Made by a program: the position numbers and the translations under genes | Part shown: positions 36,075 to 45,002 of the stretch, in pieces | How the letters are laid out: every line of letters begins with the position of its first letter | Numbering within the stretch: the stretch's first letter is position 1 | From: Microvirga arvi | GTDB taxonomy: Bacteria > Pseudomonadota > Alphaproteobacteria > Rhizobiales > Beijerinckiaceae | Direction of reading: 5' to 3' | Assembly (NCBI RefSeq): GCF_016892765.1 | Contig: NZ_JAFEMD010000001.1 | Coordinates: forward strand, 186,001-250,000 | Length of the DNA: 64,000 nucleotides | The notes under the pieces: generated by a model | The model's input: the letters and a program-made list of their open reading frames with translations, nothing else | Told to the model about the DNA's origin: nothing | The model's database searches: none

Positions 36075-36198
36075 AGGGTTCGGCCGATACTCTCTTGTTG
36101 GGGCGACAGCTGGACCGGGATCATGTTCCATGCCTGCTACCACCGGACAGCAATAGAGGTGGGGCAGCATGCGCGCTGCCCCACCTCGTTCAAAATAC

Positions 36199-37407
36199 TT
36201 ACTGAGTGACTTGGCAGCCGCTGTCGGCGGTCTTCATGTAGGCCGAGTCGCCAGGGATCTTGGCAAGCTGCTTGTACATGTCCCATTCGCTCTTGCTCTC
36301 CTCAGGCTTCTTCACCTGGAAGAGGTACATGTCGTAGACCATACGACCGTTCGGCAGCACCTTGCCGTTCTTGGCGAAGATGTCCTGAACCGGCATTTCG
36401 TGCAGGAGCTTGGCGACAGGCTCGGTCGAATCCGTGCCGGCCTTCTCGACGGCCTTCAGGTACTGCGTCACCGCAGAGTAGGTGCCCACATGGATCATGT
36501 TCGGCATGCGGCCGGTTTTCTCCTGGAACTTCTTCGCGAAGGCGCGGTTCTCATCGCTCTGATCCCAGTACCAGCCCTCGGTGAGGGTCAGGCCCTGCGC
36601 CGCCTTGAGACCCAGGCCCTTCACCTCGGCCAGCGTGAAGAGGAGTGCCGCAAGGCGTGTGCCGCCCTGGGTGATGCCGAACTCGGCCGCCTGCTTGATG
36701 GCGTTGGCGGTATCGAGGCCCGCATTGGCCATGCCGATGACGTTTGCGCCGGAGCTCTGCGCTTGGAGCAGGAACGACGAGTAGTCGGCGGCTGCCAGCG
36801 GATGGCGGACGGCGCCGACCACCTGGCCGCCCTTCGACTTCACGAACTTCGAGGTCTGATCCTCGAGGGAGTAGCCGAAGGCGTAGTCCGCAGTCAGGAA
36901 GAACCACTTGTTGCCGCCGTTCTCCACCAGCGCACCGCCGGTGCCGACTGCGAGCGCGTGGGTATCATAGGCCCAGTGGAAGCCGTAGGGCGAGCATTGC
37001 TTGCCGGTGAGATCGGTCGTGGCCGCACCGGTCGTCATGGTGATTTTCTTCTTGTCCTTGGACAGGCCCTGGACCGCCAGAGCCACCGAGGAGGTCGTCA
37101 GCTCCATGATCGCATCGACCTTGTCCGTGTCATACCACTGGCGGGCGACACTGGCCGCCACGTCGGGCTTGTTCTGGTGGTCGGCGCTCACGATCTCGAC
37201 CGGAACACCCAGAACCTTGCCGCCGTAATCCTGGACCGCCATGCGGGCTGCTTCCACGGAAGACTTGCCGCCGAAGTCGGCATAGACGCCGGACTGGTCG
37301 TTGAGGATGCCGATCTTGACCACACCGTCGGAGGCCTGCTGCGCATAGGCCGAAGAGGCCAGAGCCGTGCAGCTGAGGGCGAACAGAAGCTTATTGAGAA
37401 CGCGCAT
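36199..37407 (-). CDS. ABC substrate-binding protein, LivK/Peripla_BP_6 type
   Basis: A periplasmic binding protein of 402 residues with a signal peptide (LLFALSCTALASSAYAQ). The mature start VVKIGILNDQSGVYADFGG is the type I fold typical of branched-chain amino acid, amide or urea receptors. GGAAAG precedes the ATG at 37407. The ligand cannot be deduced: the neighbouring GMC oxidoreductase makes a non-amino-acid substrate conceivable. It heads the operon with livG-F-H-M. Confidence 0.87.
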   Translation of the reverse strand: MRVLNKLLFALSCTALASSAYAQQASDGVVKIGILNDQSGVYADFGGKSSVEAARMAVQDYGGKVLGVPVEIVSADHQNKPDVAASVARQWYDTDKVDAIMELTTSSVALAVQGLSKDKKKITMTTGAATTDLTGKQCSPYGFHWAYDTHALAVGTGGALVENGGNKWFFLTADYAFGYSLEDQTSKFVKSKGGQVVGAVRHPLAAADYSSFLLQAQSSGANVIGMANAGLDTANAIKQAAEFGITQGGTRLAALLFTLAEVKGLGLKAAQGLTLTEGWYWDQSDENRAFAKKFQEKTGRMPNMIHVGTYSAVTQYLKAVEKAGTDSTEPVAKLLHEMPVQDIFAKNGKVLPNGRMVYDMYLFQVKKPEESKSEWDMYKQLAKIPGDSAYMKTADSGCQVTQ

Positions 37408-37701
37408 CGCTTTCCTTCCCTTTATTCTTAAGGCAGATTGGTCTGCCTTTGCTGGATCCGCATCCTCAAGGCATGCGGGCGATGGCCAGAAAGGTACAGA
37501 CACTTTGGCCCCGATCAATGCAAGGAGCGGTCATCCTTAAGTCGCAGAGGCCTTTGATTTTCTACCTTAATTCCAGGCCTTGAGCATGGCAGTGTCAGAA
37601 ACGTGATTCCGCACCTGCCGTAACTCCAGCTCCGGCCAAGCTTTCTCCTCTCAAAGGCCCGGCAGGCATCACGGTTGGCATTTCTGACGTAAAGTGGCGC
37701 C

Positions 37702-38955
37702 ATGGCGAACGATTATGAAATCCTCCACACCTTGTTCGAATCTGCTCTTGGCGCGGCGCTGCCCGATGGCAAGTTCGATGGCCGCCTGCCTCCCAAACCG
37801 AAAGGGCGCACCATCGTCCTTGGGGCGGGCAAGGCTTCGGCCCGCATGGCGGCCGCCTTCGAAGAGGCTTGGACCCGCGAAGGCGGGGCCTGCGAGGGGC
37901 TTGTGGTGACGCGCTACGGGCATGCGGTGCCGACCCGAAGAATTCATATCGTGGAGGCTGCCCATCCGGTTCCTGACGAAGCGGGCCTGGAGGCGGCCAG
38001 GCGGATCCTCGCCCTGGCGCACGAAGCGGGCCCGGACGATCTCGTCGTCTGCCTGATGTCGGGCGGAGCCTCTGCGCTCCTGTCGCTCCCGGCCGAAGGC
38101 GTGACGCTGGCCAACAAGCAGGCGCTGAACCGAGCCCTGCTGAAATCCGGGGCGCCCATCGGCGAGATGAATCTGGTGCGCAAGTCGCTCTCGGCCATCA
38201 AGGGGGGCAGGCTCGCGGCAGCTGTGGGCGATGCGCAACTCGTTACCTACCTGATCTCGGACGTGCCGGGCGACGATCCGGCGAGCATCGGGTCGGGCCC
38301 GACGATTCCTGAACGGATCGACCCGGAGGTCGCCGTCGGCATCCTGCGCAGGTATGGCATCGATGTGCCGGAGGCGATCCTGCAAGTCATCCGATCGAAT
38401 TCCGTCACCGAGCCTGTGAACGGTGGCGTCGTCCACATGCTGGCGACACCCAAGATGGCGCTCGATTGCGCGGCCGCCAAAGCGCGCGAACTGGGATTCA
38501 ACGCCCTCGTTCTGGGCGATGCTCTTGAAGGAGAGGCGCGAGAAGTCGGACGTGTCATGGCCGGCATCGCGCATTCGGCGATGATGCATGGGGAGCCTGC
38601 ACAGGCGCCTTGCGTCCTGCTGTCTGGCGGGGAAACCACTGTGACAGTCCGCGGCGAAGGGCGCGGTGGGCGCAACGCCGAGTTCCTGTTGTCCCTTGCC
38701 CTGTCCTTGAAAGGCCAAAGCAAAATCTCCGCCATCGCCTGTGACACCGACGGCATCGACGGCTCGGAAGACAATGCAGGCGCTTGGTTCGATGGCACTC
38801 TGTTCGAAAGCGCTCGTGTGAAGGGCATCGATCTTGCCGCTCATCTGGAGGCAAACGATGCCTACACGGCGTTCGCACAGCTCGACAGGCTCGTCGTCAC
38901 CGGGCCGACGCTGACCAACGTCAATGATTTCCGCTGCGTTCTCATTCGACCATAA
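37702..38955 (+). CDS. Glycerate 2-kinase, MOFRL family
   Basis: A protein of 417 residues with the DUF4147/MOFRL two-domain layout. Signs are an N-terminal IVLGAGKASARMAAAFEE, a glycine-rich VCLMSGGASALLSLP, NLVRKSLSAIKGGRLA, ISDVPGDDPASIGSGPT and the MOFRL segment LLSGGETTVTVRGEGRGGRNAEF. Such enzymes phosphorylate D-glycerate to 2-phosphoglycerate in glyoxylate, tartrate or serine-cycle metabolism; older annotations call them hydroxypyruvate reductase. It stands alone, divergent from the ABC operon. Confidence 0.88.
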   Translation: MANDYEILHTLFESALGAALPDGKFDGRLPPKPKGRTIVLGAGKASARMAAAFEEAWTREGGACEGLVVTRYGHAVPTRRIHIVEAAHPVPDEAGLEAARRILALAHEAGPDDLVVCLMSGGASALLSLPAEGVTLANKQALNRALLKSGAPIGEMNLVRKSLSAIKGGRLAAAVGDAQLVTYLISDVPGDDPASIGSGPTIPERIDPEVAVGILRRYGIDVPEAILQVIRSNSVTEPVNGGVVHMLATPKMALDCAAAKARELGFNALVLGDALEGEAREVGRVMAGIAHSAMMHGEPAQAPCVLLSGGETTVTVRGEGRGGRNAEFLLSLALSLKGQSKISAIACDTDGIDGSEDNAGAWFDGTLFESARVKGIDLAAHLEANDAYTAFAQLDRLVVTGPTLTNVNDFRCVLIRP

Positions 38956-38972
38956 CCCATCGGCCAGATCTC

Positions 38973-39749
38973 TCAGATGGAGTAGCTGAGCCCGGTCGTA
39001 TTCGTTTCCGGCACGATCAGGGTGATCTTGGTGCCGCGCTTCTCGCGGCTCTCCACCTCAAGGTCTCCGCCATGCAGCTTGAGGATGTACCAGGCGAGGC
39101 TCAAGCCCAGGCCGGTGCCGGGCAGCTTCTTCACATTCTGGCCGCGGAAAAAAGGCTGCATGACAAAGGGCAGATCCCGCTCAGGAATACCGATGCCTCG
39201 ATCCCTGACGGTGATTCTGACCATGCCGTCCGTCCTGTGGACGGTGACGTCGATCGGCTGTTCCGGCCGCGAGTACTTCATGGCATTGGACACGACGATG
39301 ACGAAGGCCTGCTCCAGCAGGATGGGATCGCCGACGATGATTCCCGGCAGGTCCTTGATGTCGAGGTGAAAGGGGCGCGTGGGTTCCTGGCCGCCTTGCT
39401 CGCGACAGACCCGCCTGATGAGCTCCGACGGGTTGAACTCGCTCGGGTTGAGCATGATTCCGCCGGCGCTGGCGCGGGTATAGGACAGGATCATCTCAAT
39501 CAGTTCGTCGAGCCGCAGACTCGCCCGCCAGATCTTATCGGCCTTGGCTTGAATGTCATGAGGGCTCAGCCGGTCAGCCCGACGCATGAGACCCTGAGCC
39601 AAGGCATTGATCGTCGATAATGGTGTCCTGAGCTGATGCGCCAGCAGTGCCATCCGGTCCAATGGCAGCGCCGCTCTGCCCGACACCGTGCGGGCATCGG
39701 CCTTGCGGGGAGCTTTGGAGGGGACCTTGGGCGAACGGGCAGCTGACAC
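38973..39749 (-). CDS. Cytosolic orphan sensor histidine kinase
   Basis: A protein of 258 residues that is almost only a kinase core: phospho-acceptor helix with LLAHQLRTPLSTINALAQG, then a HATPase domain with NAMKYS (N box), VRDRGIGIPE (G1), and GTGLGLSLAWYI (G2). There is no membrane segment and no recognisable sensor domain; about 30 charged residues precede the H box. No response regulator gene is adjacent. It may signal to unlinked partners such as the general stress system. Confidence 0.83.
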   Translation of the reverse strand: MSAARSPKVPSKAPRKADARTVSGRAALPLDRMALLAHQLRTPLSTINALAQGLMRRADRLSPHDIQAKADKIWRASLRLDELIEMILSYTRASAGGIMLNPSEFNPSELIRRVCREQGGQEPTRPFHLDIKDLPGIIVGDPILLEQAFVIVVSNAMKYSRPEQPIDVTVHRTDGMVRITVRDRGIGIPERDLPFVMQPFFRGQNVKKLPGTGLGLSLAWYILKLHGGDLEVESREKRGTKITLIVPETNTTGLSYSI

Positions 39750-40105
39750 GACTATAAAACCTATACTTTATAACATAGCTAAGGTTGGTTCCGAATTAGA
39801 GCGATTGTGGTCGTTGTCCATCCCGGCTGGTTGAAAAGGCGAGTCTGGAATAATGACCTAGTCGAGAACCATCAGAGTTTCAGAAAAAAGCAAGATGTGG
39901 ATTGAAGTTATCAATGTTGTTCATGTAATAGGAAGAAATCACGCCGTATCGTTGAATGTGAAAAATCGTTCCTCACTGCACTTCCTTGCCAAAAGCCAAG
40001 GTCGTAGTTCAGTAAATCGTGATCGGCTCCGCAAATCGGTCTATAATCGCAACTCAATGCCTTCCAGAGCGTTTCCCTGGCAGCTATCCAAGCAGGAGTA
40101 GAAAC
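39750..40105. other. AT-rich region between histidine kinase and CsbD-like gene
   Basis: This 356-base stretch separates divergent genes and is more AT-rich than its surroundings. I see no gene and no clear EcfG promoter: a GGAAC on the minus strand near 39788-39792 lacks a properly spaced CGTT. Confidence 0.4.
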
Positions 40106-40282
40106 ATGGACCGTGATCGCAGCGAAGGCAGCATGAAGAACATCAAGGGTCGCATGAAGGAGGGTCTCGGCAAGGCTCTCGGCGACTCGAAGATGGAAAC
40201 CGAAGGCAAGATGGATAAGACCGAAGGTAAGATCCAGAACACCATCGGTGGAATCAAGGATTCGCTTCGCAAGAGCACCTGA
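40106..40282 (+). CDS. CsbD-like small stress protein
   Basis: A very hydrophilic protein of 58 residues with the CsbD pattern: repeated Lys/Gly/Glu units (NIKGRMKEGLGKALGDSKME, EGKMDKTEGKIQN, IGGIKDSLRK). CsbD proteins are abundant in stressed cells; their function is unclear. AGGAG eight bases upstream fixes the start. A bidirectional terminator follows at once. Confidence 0.85.
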   Translation: MDRDRSEGSMKNIKGRMKEGLGKALGDSKMETEGKMDKTEGKIQNTIGGIKDSLRKST

Positions 40283-40300
40283 TTCCGGAACAGATCAGAT

Positions 40301-40327
40301 GAAAGGCCCGGCTTTGCCGGGCCTTTC
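40301..40327. terminator. Bidirectional terminator between csbD-like and tusA genes
   Basis: GAAAGGCCCGGC (40301-40312), TTT, GCCGGGCCTTTC (40316-40327) form a perfect 12-bp stem between convergent genes. The U-tract is partly provided by the stem's own A/T ends in both directions. Confidence 0.8.
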
Positions 40328-40558
40328 TCATGTCGGCGGGCCTGCCTTGCGGATCACGAAGCTGATCTTGGCCGTCTCGTCCCGCTGATCCTCCAGAACG
40401 TCTCCCGTTTCGCGGATCAGGTTGGGCACGTCGATCCCGGCTAGAGGGTCCGTGCAGATGACCTTCAGACGCTCGCCGGGACTCAGCGCGAGAAGAGCTT
40501 TGCGCGTGCGCAGGACCGGCAAAGGGCACTTCAGGCCCGAGAGATCAAGTTCGGTCAT
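40328..40558 (-). CDS. TusA family sulfurtransferase
   Basis: A protein of 76 residues with the CPxP motif (LKCPLPVLRTRKAL), whose cysteine carries persulfide sulfur, and the usual C-terminal ISFVIRKA strand. Its ATG overlaps the stop of mobA by four bases, so the three genes mrp-mobA-tusA are one operon. This context points to sulfur delivery for molybdenum cofactor or iron-sulfur enzymes rather than tRNA thiolation, but that is inference. Confidence 0.88.
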   Translation of the reverse strand: MTELDLSGLKCPLPVLRTRKALLALSPGERLKVICTDPLAGIDVPNLIRETGDVLEDQRDETAKISFVIRKAGPPT

Positions 40559-41184
40559 TCGGAGATCTCCTGTCGCACCAAAACCTTCGCACGTTCCAGA
40601 TCCTCAGGCGTGTTGATGTTGAAGAAAGGGTCAAACGGCTCTGCTGGCCAGATGGCTTCGGCATGATCGTGCCGTCTCAGCCAATCCCTGATGCTGCGGG
40701 TGCCCTGTTGGACGAGAGCCTGCCGTAGGTCGCCCCGCAGGGAGATAGGCCAGAGGCCGACGGCGAAGTGGGCCTGCGAGCCCGATGCGGCACAGGCAAT
40801 GGGCTTGCCGGATGCAACGAGTGCCTGGTGCAGCCGCAGAACCAGATCCCTCGGAATGAAGGGCGTATCCGCCGGCGCGCTCACAACCCAGCTGATATCC
40901 GGCCGATGAGTGGTACACCATTCGAGAGCTGCCAGAATGCCGGCCAGAGGCCCCGGGCGGTCTGCAACGGAATCCGGGACGATGGGCAGGTGCAGCCTCT
41001 CAAACCTCGAAGGGTCTCCATTGGCGTTCAGGATCACGCTCTTGCATTGCGGTGCGAGGCGCTCGGCGACATGCTCCAGCAACGTGCGTCCTTCGAGGGC
41101 CAAGAGCGCCTTCTCGTTGCCACCCATACGTCGTGAGAGCCCGCCCGCGAGGATGACGCCGAGGGCCGGAGGGGACAGGCTCAT
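40555..41184 (-). CDS. mobA: Molybdenum cofactor guanylyltransferase (MobA)
   Basis: A protein of about 209 residues with the nucleotidyltransferase start GVILAGGLSRRMGGNEKALL, a central ERLAPQCKSVILNANG, and PADTPFIP metal site. It joins GMP to molybdopterin to form MGD for DMSO-reductase-family enzymes. The ATG at 41184 is taken; a GTG at 41196 overlapping the mrp stop is an alternative. It is the middle gene of mrp-mobA-tusA. Confidence 0.9.
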   Translation of the reverse strand: MSLSPPALGVILAGGLSRRMGGNEKALLALEGRTLLEHVAERLAPQCKSVILNANGDPSRFERLHLPIVPDSVADRPGPLAGILAALEWCTTHRPDISWVVSAPADTPFIPRDLVLRLHQALVASGKPIACAASGSQAHFAVGLWPISLRGDLRQALVQQGTRSIRDWLRRHDHAEAIWPAEPFDPFFNINTPEDLERAKVLVRQEISE

Positions 41185-41192
41185 GCTACCGC

Positions 41193-42323
41193 TCACTCGA
41201 TAACGATGCGCGGTGCTGGGCGTACGACAGTTCCGCCCGAGAGGCTGGTCCAGACCTGCTGCGCCATGCTCCTGTAGATCCCGGCATGCGGACCTTCGGG
41301 ATCTGCAACGACGACCGGGCGGCCTGCATCGGACAATTCGCGGATCGTCATGTCGAGCGGAACCTCGCCGAGGAAGGGAACACCGAGGCGCGCAGCCTCA
41401 TCCCTTGCCCCGCCATGCCCGAAGATGTGCGAGCTGTGTCCGCAATGGGGGCAGATGAAGGTCGCCATGTTCTCGACGATGCCAAGGATCGGGATCTCCA
41501 CACGCTTGAACATGGATACCCCGCGCCGTGCGTCGATGAGGGCGAGGTCCTGCGGGGTCGAGACGATCACGGCGCCGGCGAGAGGCGTGGCCTGGGCCAT
41601 GGTGAGCTGGGCATCGCCGGTGCCGGGCGGCATGTCGACCACAAGCACGTCGAGGTCGCCCCAGGCGACCTCCCGCAGCATCTGGGTGATGGCCGACATC
41701 ACCATCGGCCCCCGCCAGATCATGGCGGCCTCTTCCTCCACCAGGAAGCCGATGGACATGACCTTGATTCCATAGGCCTCCATGGGCTCGAGAATGCGGT
41801 TTTCCAGCAGGCGCGGCTTGCCGTGGATGCCGAGGAGCTTCGGCATGGAGGGGCCGTAGATGTCGGCATCGAGCAGCCCGACCTTCAACCCGAGGGTCTT
41901 CAGGCCGAGGGCGAGGTTGCAGGCGGTGGTGGACTTGCCGACGCCGCCTTTTCCGGACGCCACGGCGATCACATGAGTCACGCCCGGAATGCGCTGGTTC
42001 TTGGGCTGAGCGGCTGAACGGATGCGCCCGGGGGCTCCCCCGGACGAGGGGGTGGTCGGGCCGGAACCGGCCGGCCGATCGGCCGTGAGGCTCGCAAAGA
42101 CGCCCTTGACCGCCGGCAAGCCCTGCACGGCCGTTACCGCGGCTTGACGCACACGTTCCATGCCGGAGGCTTCGGACGGCTCGATGGTGATCGAAAACAT
42201 GACGCGGCCCGCATCATCCACGACAACGTCGGACAATCGTCCGGAGGCCACGAGGTCGGTTCCGCTCGCATCGACGGGCACGGTCGACAGGGCTTGCAGC
42301 ACATGCTCACGGGTGATCGCCAC
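41193..42323 (-). CDS. Iron-sulfur cluster carrier ATPase Mrp/ApbC
   Basis: A protein of about 376 residues with an N-terminal DUF59/MIP18-like domain (about 1-80), a linker, and a P-loop ATPase with GKGGVGKSTTACNLA, VDMPPGTGDAQLT and the cluster-binding CxxC (FICPHCG). It carries and inserts Fe-S clusters. A GTG at 42323 with AGGAG eight bases upstream fits the usual family N-terminus (VAITREHVLQAL) better than the ATG at 42347. First gene of the mrp-mobA-tusA operon. Confidence 0.9.
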   Translation of the reverse strand: MAITREHVLQALSTVPVDASGTDLVASGRLSDVVVDDAGRVMFSITIEPSEASGMERVRQAAVTAVQGLPAVKGVFASLTADRPAGSGPTTPSSGGAPGRIRSAAQPKNQRIPGVTHVIAVASGKGGVGKSTTACNLALGLKTLGLKVGLLDADIYGPSMPKLLGIHGKPRLLENRILEPMEAYGIKVMSIGFLVEEEAAMIWRGPMVMSAITQMLREVAWGDLDVLVVDMPPGTGDAQLTMAQATPLAGAVIVSTPQDLALIDARRGVSMFKRVEIPILGIVENMATFICPHCGHSSHIFGHGGARDEAARLGVPFLGEVPLDMTIRELSDAGRPVVVADPEGPHAGIYRSMAQQVWTSLSGGTVVRPAPRIVIE

Positions 42324-42541
42324 TTCGAAATCTCCTGGGCCGTTCAAGACGCGGACTTTCCTGACATTTATAGGCTGCCGGGCGGTTCGTTAAGGCATTC
42401 CCGGTGAGCGGATGCGGTATTCCGAACCAAAGTTCACCTTATCCGTTGTTCACCCGATCCCTCGGGAGCCGGCTCGACCGCCCGAGTGGCTGCCTTCGCC
42501 GCTCACATCCCGGGTGTACGAAATCAATCGAGGAGACGAGA

Positions 42542-43045
42542 ATGCACCAGCACGGCCATAACGATCCGAATGCTGCGAAGCTTTATGAGCTGATCAAGGA
42601 CGTGAAGATCGCCATGATGACCACCGTCGACACCGACGGTACCCTGCACAGCCGGCCCATGCACAACCAGGAGGCTGACGAGCATGGCGATCTCTGGTTC
42701 TTCACCCAGATTCAGTCTCCCAAGATGACGGAGATTTCCCGCGACAACGAGATCAATCTCGCATTCAGCGACCCGAGCAGCCAGACCTATGTCTCGGTGT
42801 CCGGCAAGGCGGAGATCGTGCGCGACAAGGCGAAGATCGAGGAGAAGTGGTCCGAGCCCCTGCGCGCGTGGTTCCCGAAAGGCACGGACGACCCGCAGAT
42901 CGCCCTGATCCGCGTCCACCCTGCGAAGGGCGAATACTGGGACAGCCCGTCCTCTACCCTGGTGCACCTCTATGGCTATGCGAAGGCCGTCGTGACGGGT
43001 CAGCCGCCGAACCCGGGCGATCAGGCGAAGGTCAATTTAACCTGA
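42542..43045 (+). CDS. PNPOx-like general stress protein
   Basis: A protein of 167 residues with the split-barrel flavin fold of pyridoxamine-phosphate-oxidase-like general stress proteins: IAMMTTVDTDGTLHSRPMHNQE, LWFFTQIQSPKMTEI and YVSVSGKAEIVRD. The C-terminal IRVHPAKGEYWDSPSS is typical. Such proteins bind FMN, FAD or heme products, and their reaction is not established. GAGGAG precedes the ATG at 42542. A strong terminator follows. Confidence 0.85.
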   Translation: MHQHGHNDPNAAKLYELIKDVKIAMMTTVDTDGTLHSRPMHNQEADEHGDLWFFTQIQSPKMTEISRDNEINLAFSDPSSQTYVSVSGKAEIVRDKAKIEEKWSEPLRAWFPKGTDDPQIALIRVHPAKGEYWDSPSSTLVHLYGYAKAVVTGQPPNPGDQAKVNLT

Positions 43046-43068
43046 AGCGTCTGAAGCGCGAAATATTC

Positions 43069-43095
43069 GGGGCCGCTGAGCGGCCCCTTTTTCTT
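43069..43095 (+). terminator. Intrinsic terminator after PNPOx-like gene
   Basis: GGGGCCGC (43069-43076), TGA, GCGGCCCC (43080-43087) followed by TTTTTCTTT. A clear Rho-independent terminator on the plus strand. Confidence 0.92.
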
Positions 43096-43226
43096 TGCTC
43101 TTTTTCGCTTCTTCCTCTGAGGAAAAAGCTTGAGTATGATCAAGGTTCAAACAGTGAATATGGAGCTTACCCGGGTCATAGAACGACAATAACAAAATCA
43201 GAAGGGGGCGGACATCGGAGGAAACG

Positions 43227-44528
43227 ATGAAGTTCATCTGGCTTGCCGCCGTTTCAACAGTTGTTCTTGCATCCTCAGTTCTAGCGCAGCCTGCTACCCA
43301 GGCACCGGCCGGGAATGCGCCGTCTGCAACGCAATCGCCGACTGGTAACCTCGAGCGTCTGAGTGGCTTCCGCCCCACCGATACGCCACCGGCTAAACCG
43401 ATCGCGCAAGAGGGCCGCAGAGCTGATGCCCTCCGGCGCAATCTGGAGAAGGTGAAGCTGCCCAACGGCTTCAAAATCGAACTCTACGCGGTGGTTCCCG
43501 ATGCCCGCCATATGGCCGTAGGGCCCAATGCCGGCGTCGTTTTCGTCGGAACCCGCAAGAGCAATGTCTACACGGTCACGGATCGCGACAAGGACCGGGT
43601 GGCCGACGAGGTCGTCCCATTCGGGGCGGCCATCACTTTTAAGATTCCCAACGGCGTTTGCTTCTCGCCGGATGGAATTCTCTACATCGTCGAGCAGAAC
43701 CGGGTGATCCAGTTCCCCGCTGCCGAGTTCTTCTATGAAGGCGGCGCCGACGTACCCATATTCCAGGTCGTGAAGCAGGGAGATCTCATCCCCCCGTCAG
43801 AGGAGAGCTTCAACCACACGGCGCGCGTGTGCCGGGTCGGCCCGGACAACAAGCTCTATATCGCCCTTGGCCAGCCCTTCAACGTCCCGCCGAAGGAGAA
43901 GATAGATCTCTACAAGCGCGTCGGGATCGGCGGCATCATCCGCATGGATCAGGACGGCAAGAACCGCGAGGTCTATGCGACCGGAATCCGCAATTCCGTC
44001 GGCATGGACTTCAGCGCGGCTGACAAATCTCTCTGGTTCACGGACAACCAGGTGGACGGCATGGGGGACGATCAGCCTCCCGGCGAGATCAACCGGATCG
44101 CGAGCCAGGGGCAGAATTTCGGGTTCCCCTATTACGGCGGCGGCACGGTCCGCACGGTCGAGTACAAGGACGATCAGGTTCCCGCAGGCGTCGTGGGCCC
44201 GCTGGCCGAGACGGATCCGCACGCGGCCGATCTCGGGATGATCTTCTATACGGGTAAGATGTTCCCTCAATCCTATCAGGGCGGCATCTTCATAGCTCAG
44301 CACGGCTCCTGGAACCGTACCAAGCCGATCGGTGCCCGGATCATGTTCGCACCGCTCAAGCAGGACGGCACCGCCGACAAGCCGCAGGTCTTTGCCGAAG
44401 GGTGGCTTACGGAGAACGGCGAGTATCTCGGCAGGCCCGTGGATGTCGCCACGCTGCCGGACGGATCCCTTCTCGTCTCCGACGACACGGCCGGTGCCAT
44501 CTATCGCATCTCCTACGAGAGCCGGTAG
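43227..44528 (+). CDS. PQQ-dependent sugar dehydrogenase (sorbosone-dehydrogenase-like)
   Basis: A secreted protein of 433 residues: signal peptide (VSTVVLASSVLAQ), a disordered Pro/Ala stretch to about 65, then a six-bladed beta-propeller resembling L-sorbosone or soluble glucose dehydrogenases. Typical elements are GPNAGVVFVGTRKSNVY, PNGVCFSPDGILYIVEQNRV, YATGIRNSVGMDF and FIAQHGSWNR. PQQ is the expected cofactor. GGAGG lies just before the ATG. A c-type cytochrome gene follows and is the natural electron acceptor. Confidence 0.87.
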   Translation: MKFIWLAAVSTVVLASSVLAQPATQAPAGNAPSATQSPTGNLERLSGFRPTDTPPAKPIAQEGRRADALRRNLEKVKLPNGFKIELYAVVPDARHMAVGPNAGVVFVGTRKSNVYTVTDRDKDRVADEVVPFGAAITFKIPNGVCFSPDGILYIVEQNRVIQFPAAEFFYEGGADVPIFQVVKQGDLIPPSEESFNHTARVCRVGPDNKLYIALGQPFNVPPKEKIDLYKRVGIGGIIRMDQDGKNREVYATGIRNSVGMDFSAADKSLWFTDNQVDGMGDDQPPGEINRIASQGQNFGFPYYGGGTVRTVEYKDDQVPAGVVGPLAETDPHAADLGMIFYTGKMFPQSYQGGIFIAQHGSWNRTKPIGARIMFAPLKQDGTADKPQVFAEGWLTENGEYLGRPVDVATLPDGSLLVSDDTAGAIYRISYESR

Positions 44529-44541
44529 GCATCTTCAGGCG

Positions 44542-44565
44542 GGCGCGGCTCCGGCCGCGCCTGTT
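44542..44565 (+). terminator. Hairpin between dehydrogenase and cytochrome genes (attenuator)
   Basis: GGCGCGGC (44542-44549), a four-base loop and GCCGCGCC (44554-44561) followed by TGTTTC. The weak T-run between two genes of one transcript suggests partial termination that lowers cytochrome expression, or an mRNA-stability element. Confidence 0.5.
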
Positions 44566-44583
44566 TCTCCCGAGGAGACCATC

Positions 44584-44913
44584 ATGAAGCTTTTCATTGC
44601 TCTGGCAGGACTCGGAGCGTGGCTGGCCACATTCATGCCGATCGGTGCGCAGGCTGGCGATGCCAGGGCAGGGCGCCAGAAGATCGCCACGTGCCAGGCC
44701 TGTCATGGGCTTGACGGTCTCTCGAAGAACCCTGAATCGCCCAATCTCGCCGGTCAGCTCGAAAGCTATCTCGTCAGGAGCCTCGCCGCGTACAAATCAG
44801 GCGAGCGCAGGAACGAGTCGATGAACATTGTAGCGAAAGACCTGTCGGACGAGGATATCGCCGATGTGGCGGCCTATTATGCCTCGATCCAGGTCGACGT
44901 CCTTCCACCATAG
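44584..44913 (+). CDS. Small class I cytochrome c
   Basis: A periplasmic monoheme cytochrome of 109 residues: signal peptide (LAGLGAWLATFMPIGAQA), heme-binding CQACH, and an axial methionine likely in ESMNIVAKDL. The LAGQLESYLVRSLAAYKSGER segment resembles cytochromes of the c553/SoxX-like group that serve PQQ dehydrogenases. It lies 55 bases after the sorbosone-dehydrogenase-like gene and probably takes its electrons. Confidence 0.88.
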   Translation: MKLFIALAGLGAWLATFMPIGAQAGDARAGRQKIATCQACHGLDGLSKNPESPNLAGQLESYLVRSLAAYKSGERRNESMNIVAKDLSDEDIADVAAYYASIQVDVLPP

Positions 44914-45002
44914 CCACCCCGTAAAGTCTCGTAGCCGGCACCCTTTCATCATGGGCGGCCCTTCGCTATTGTCTCGCCTCCTGTGAGTGCAAGGAGCAGG
45001 CG

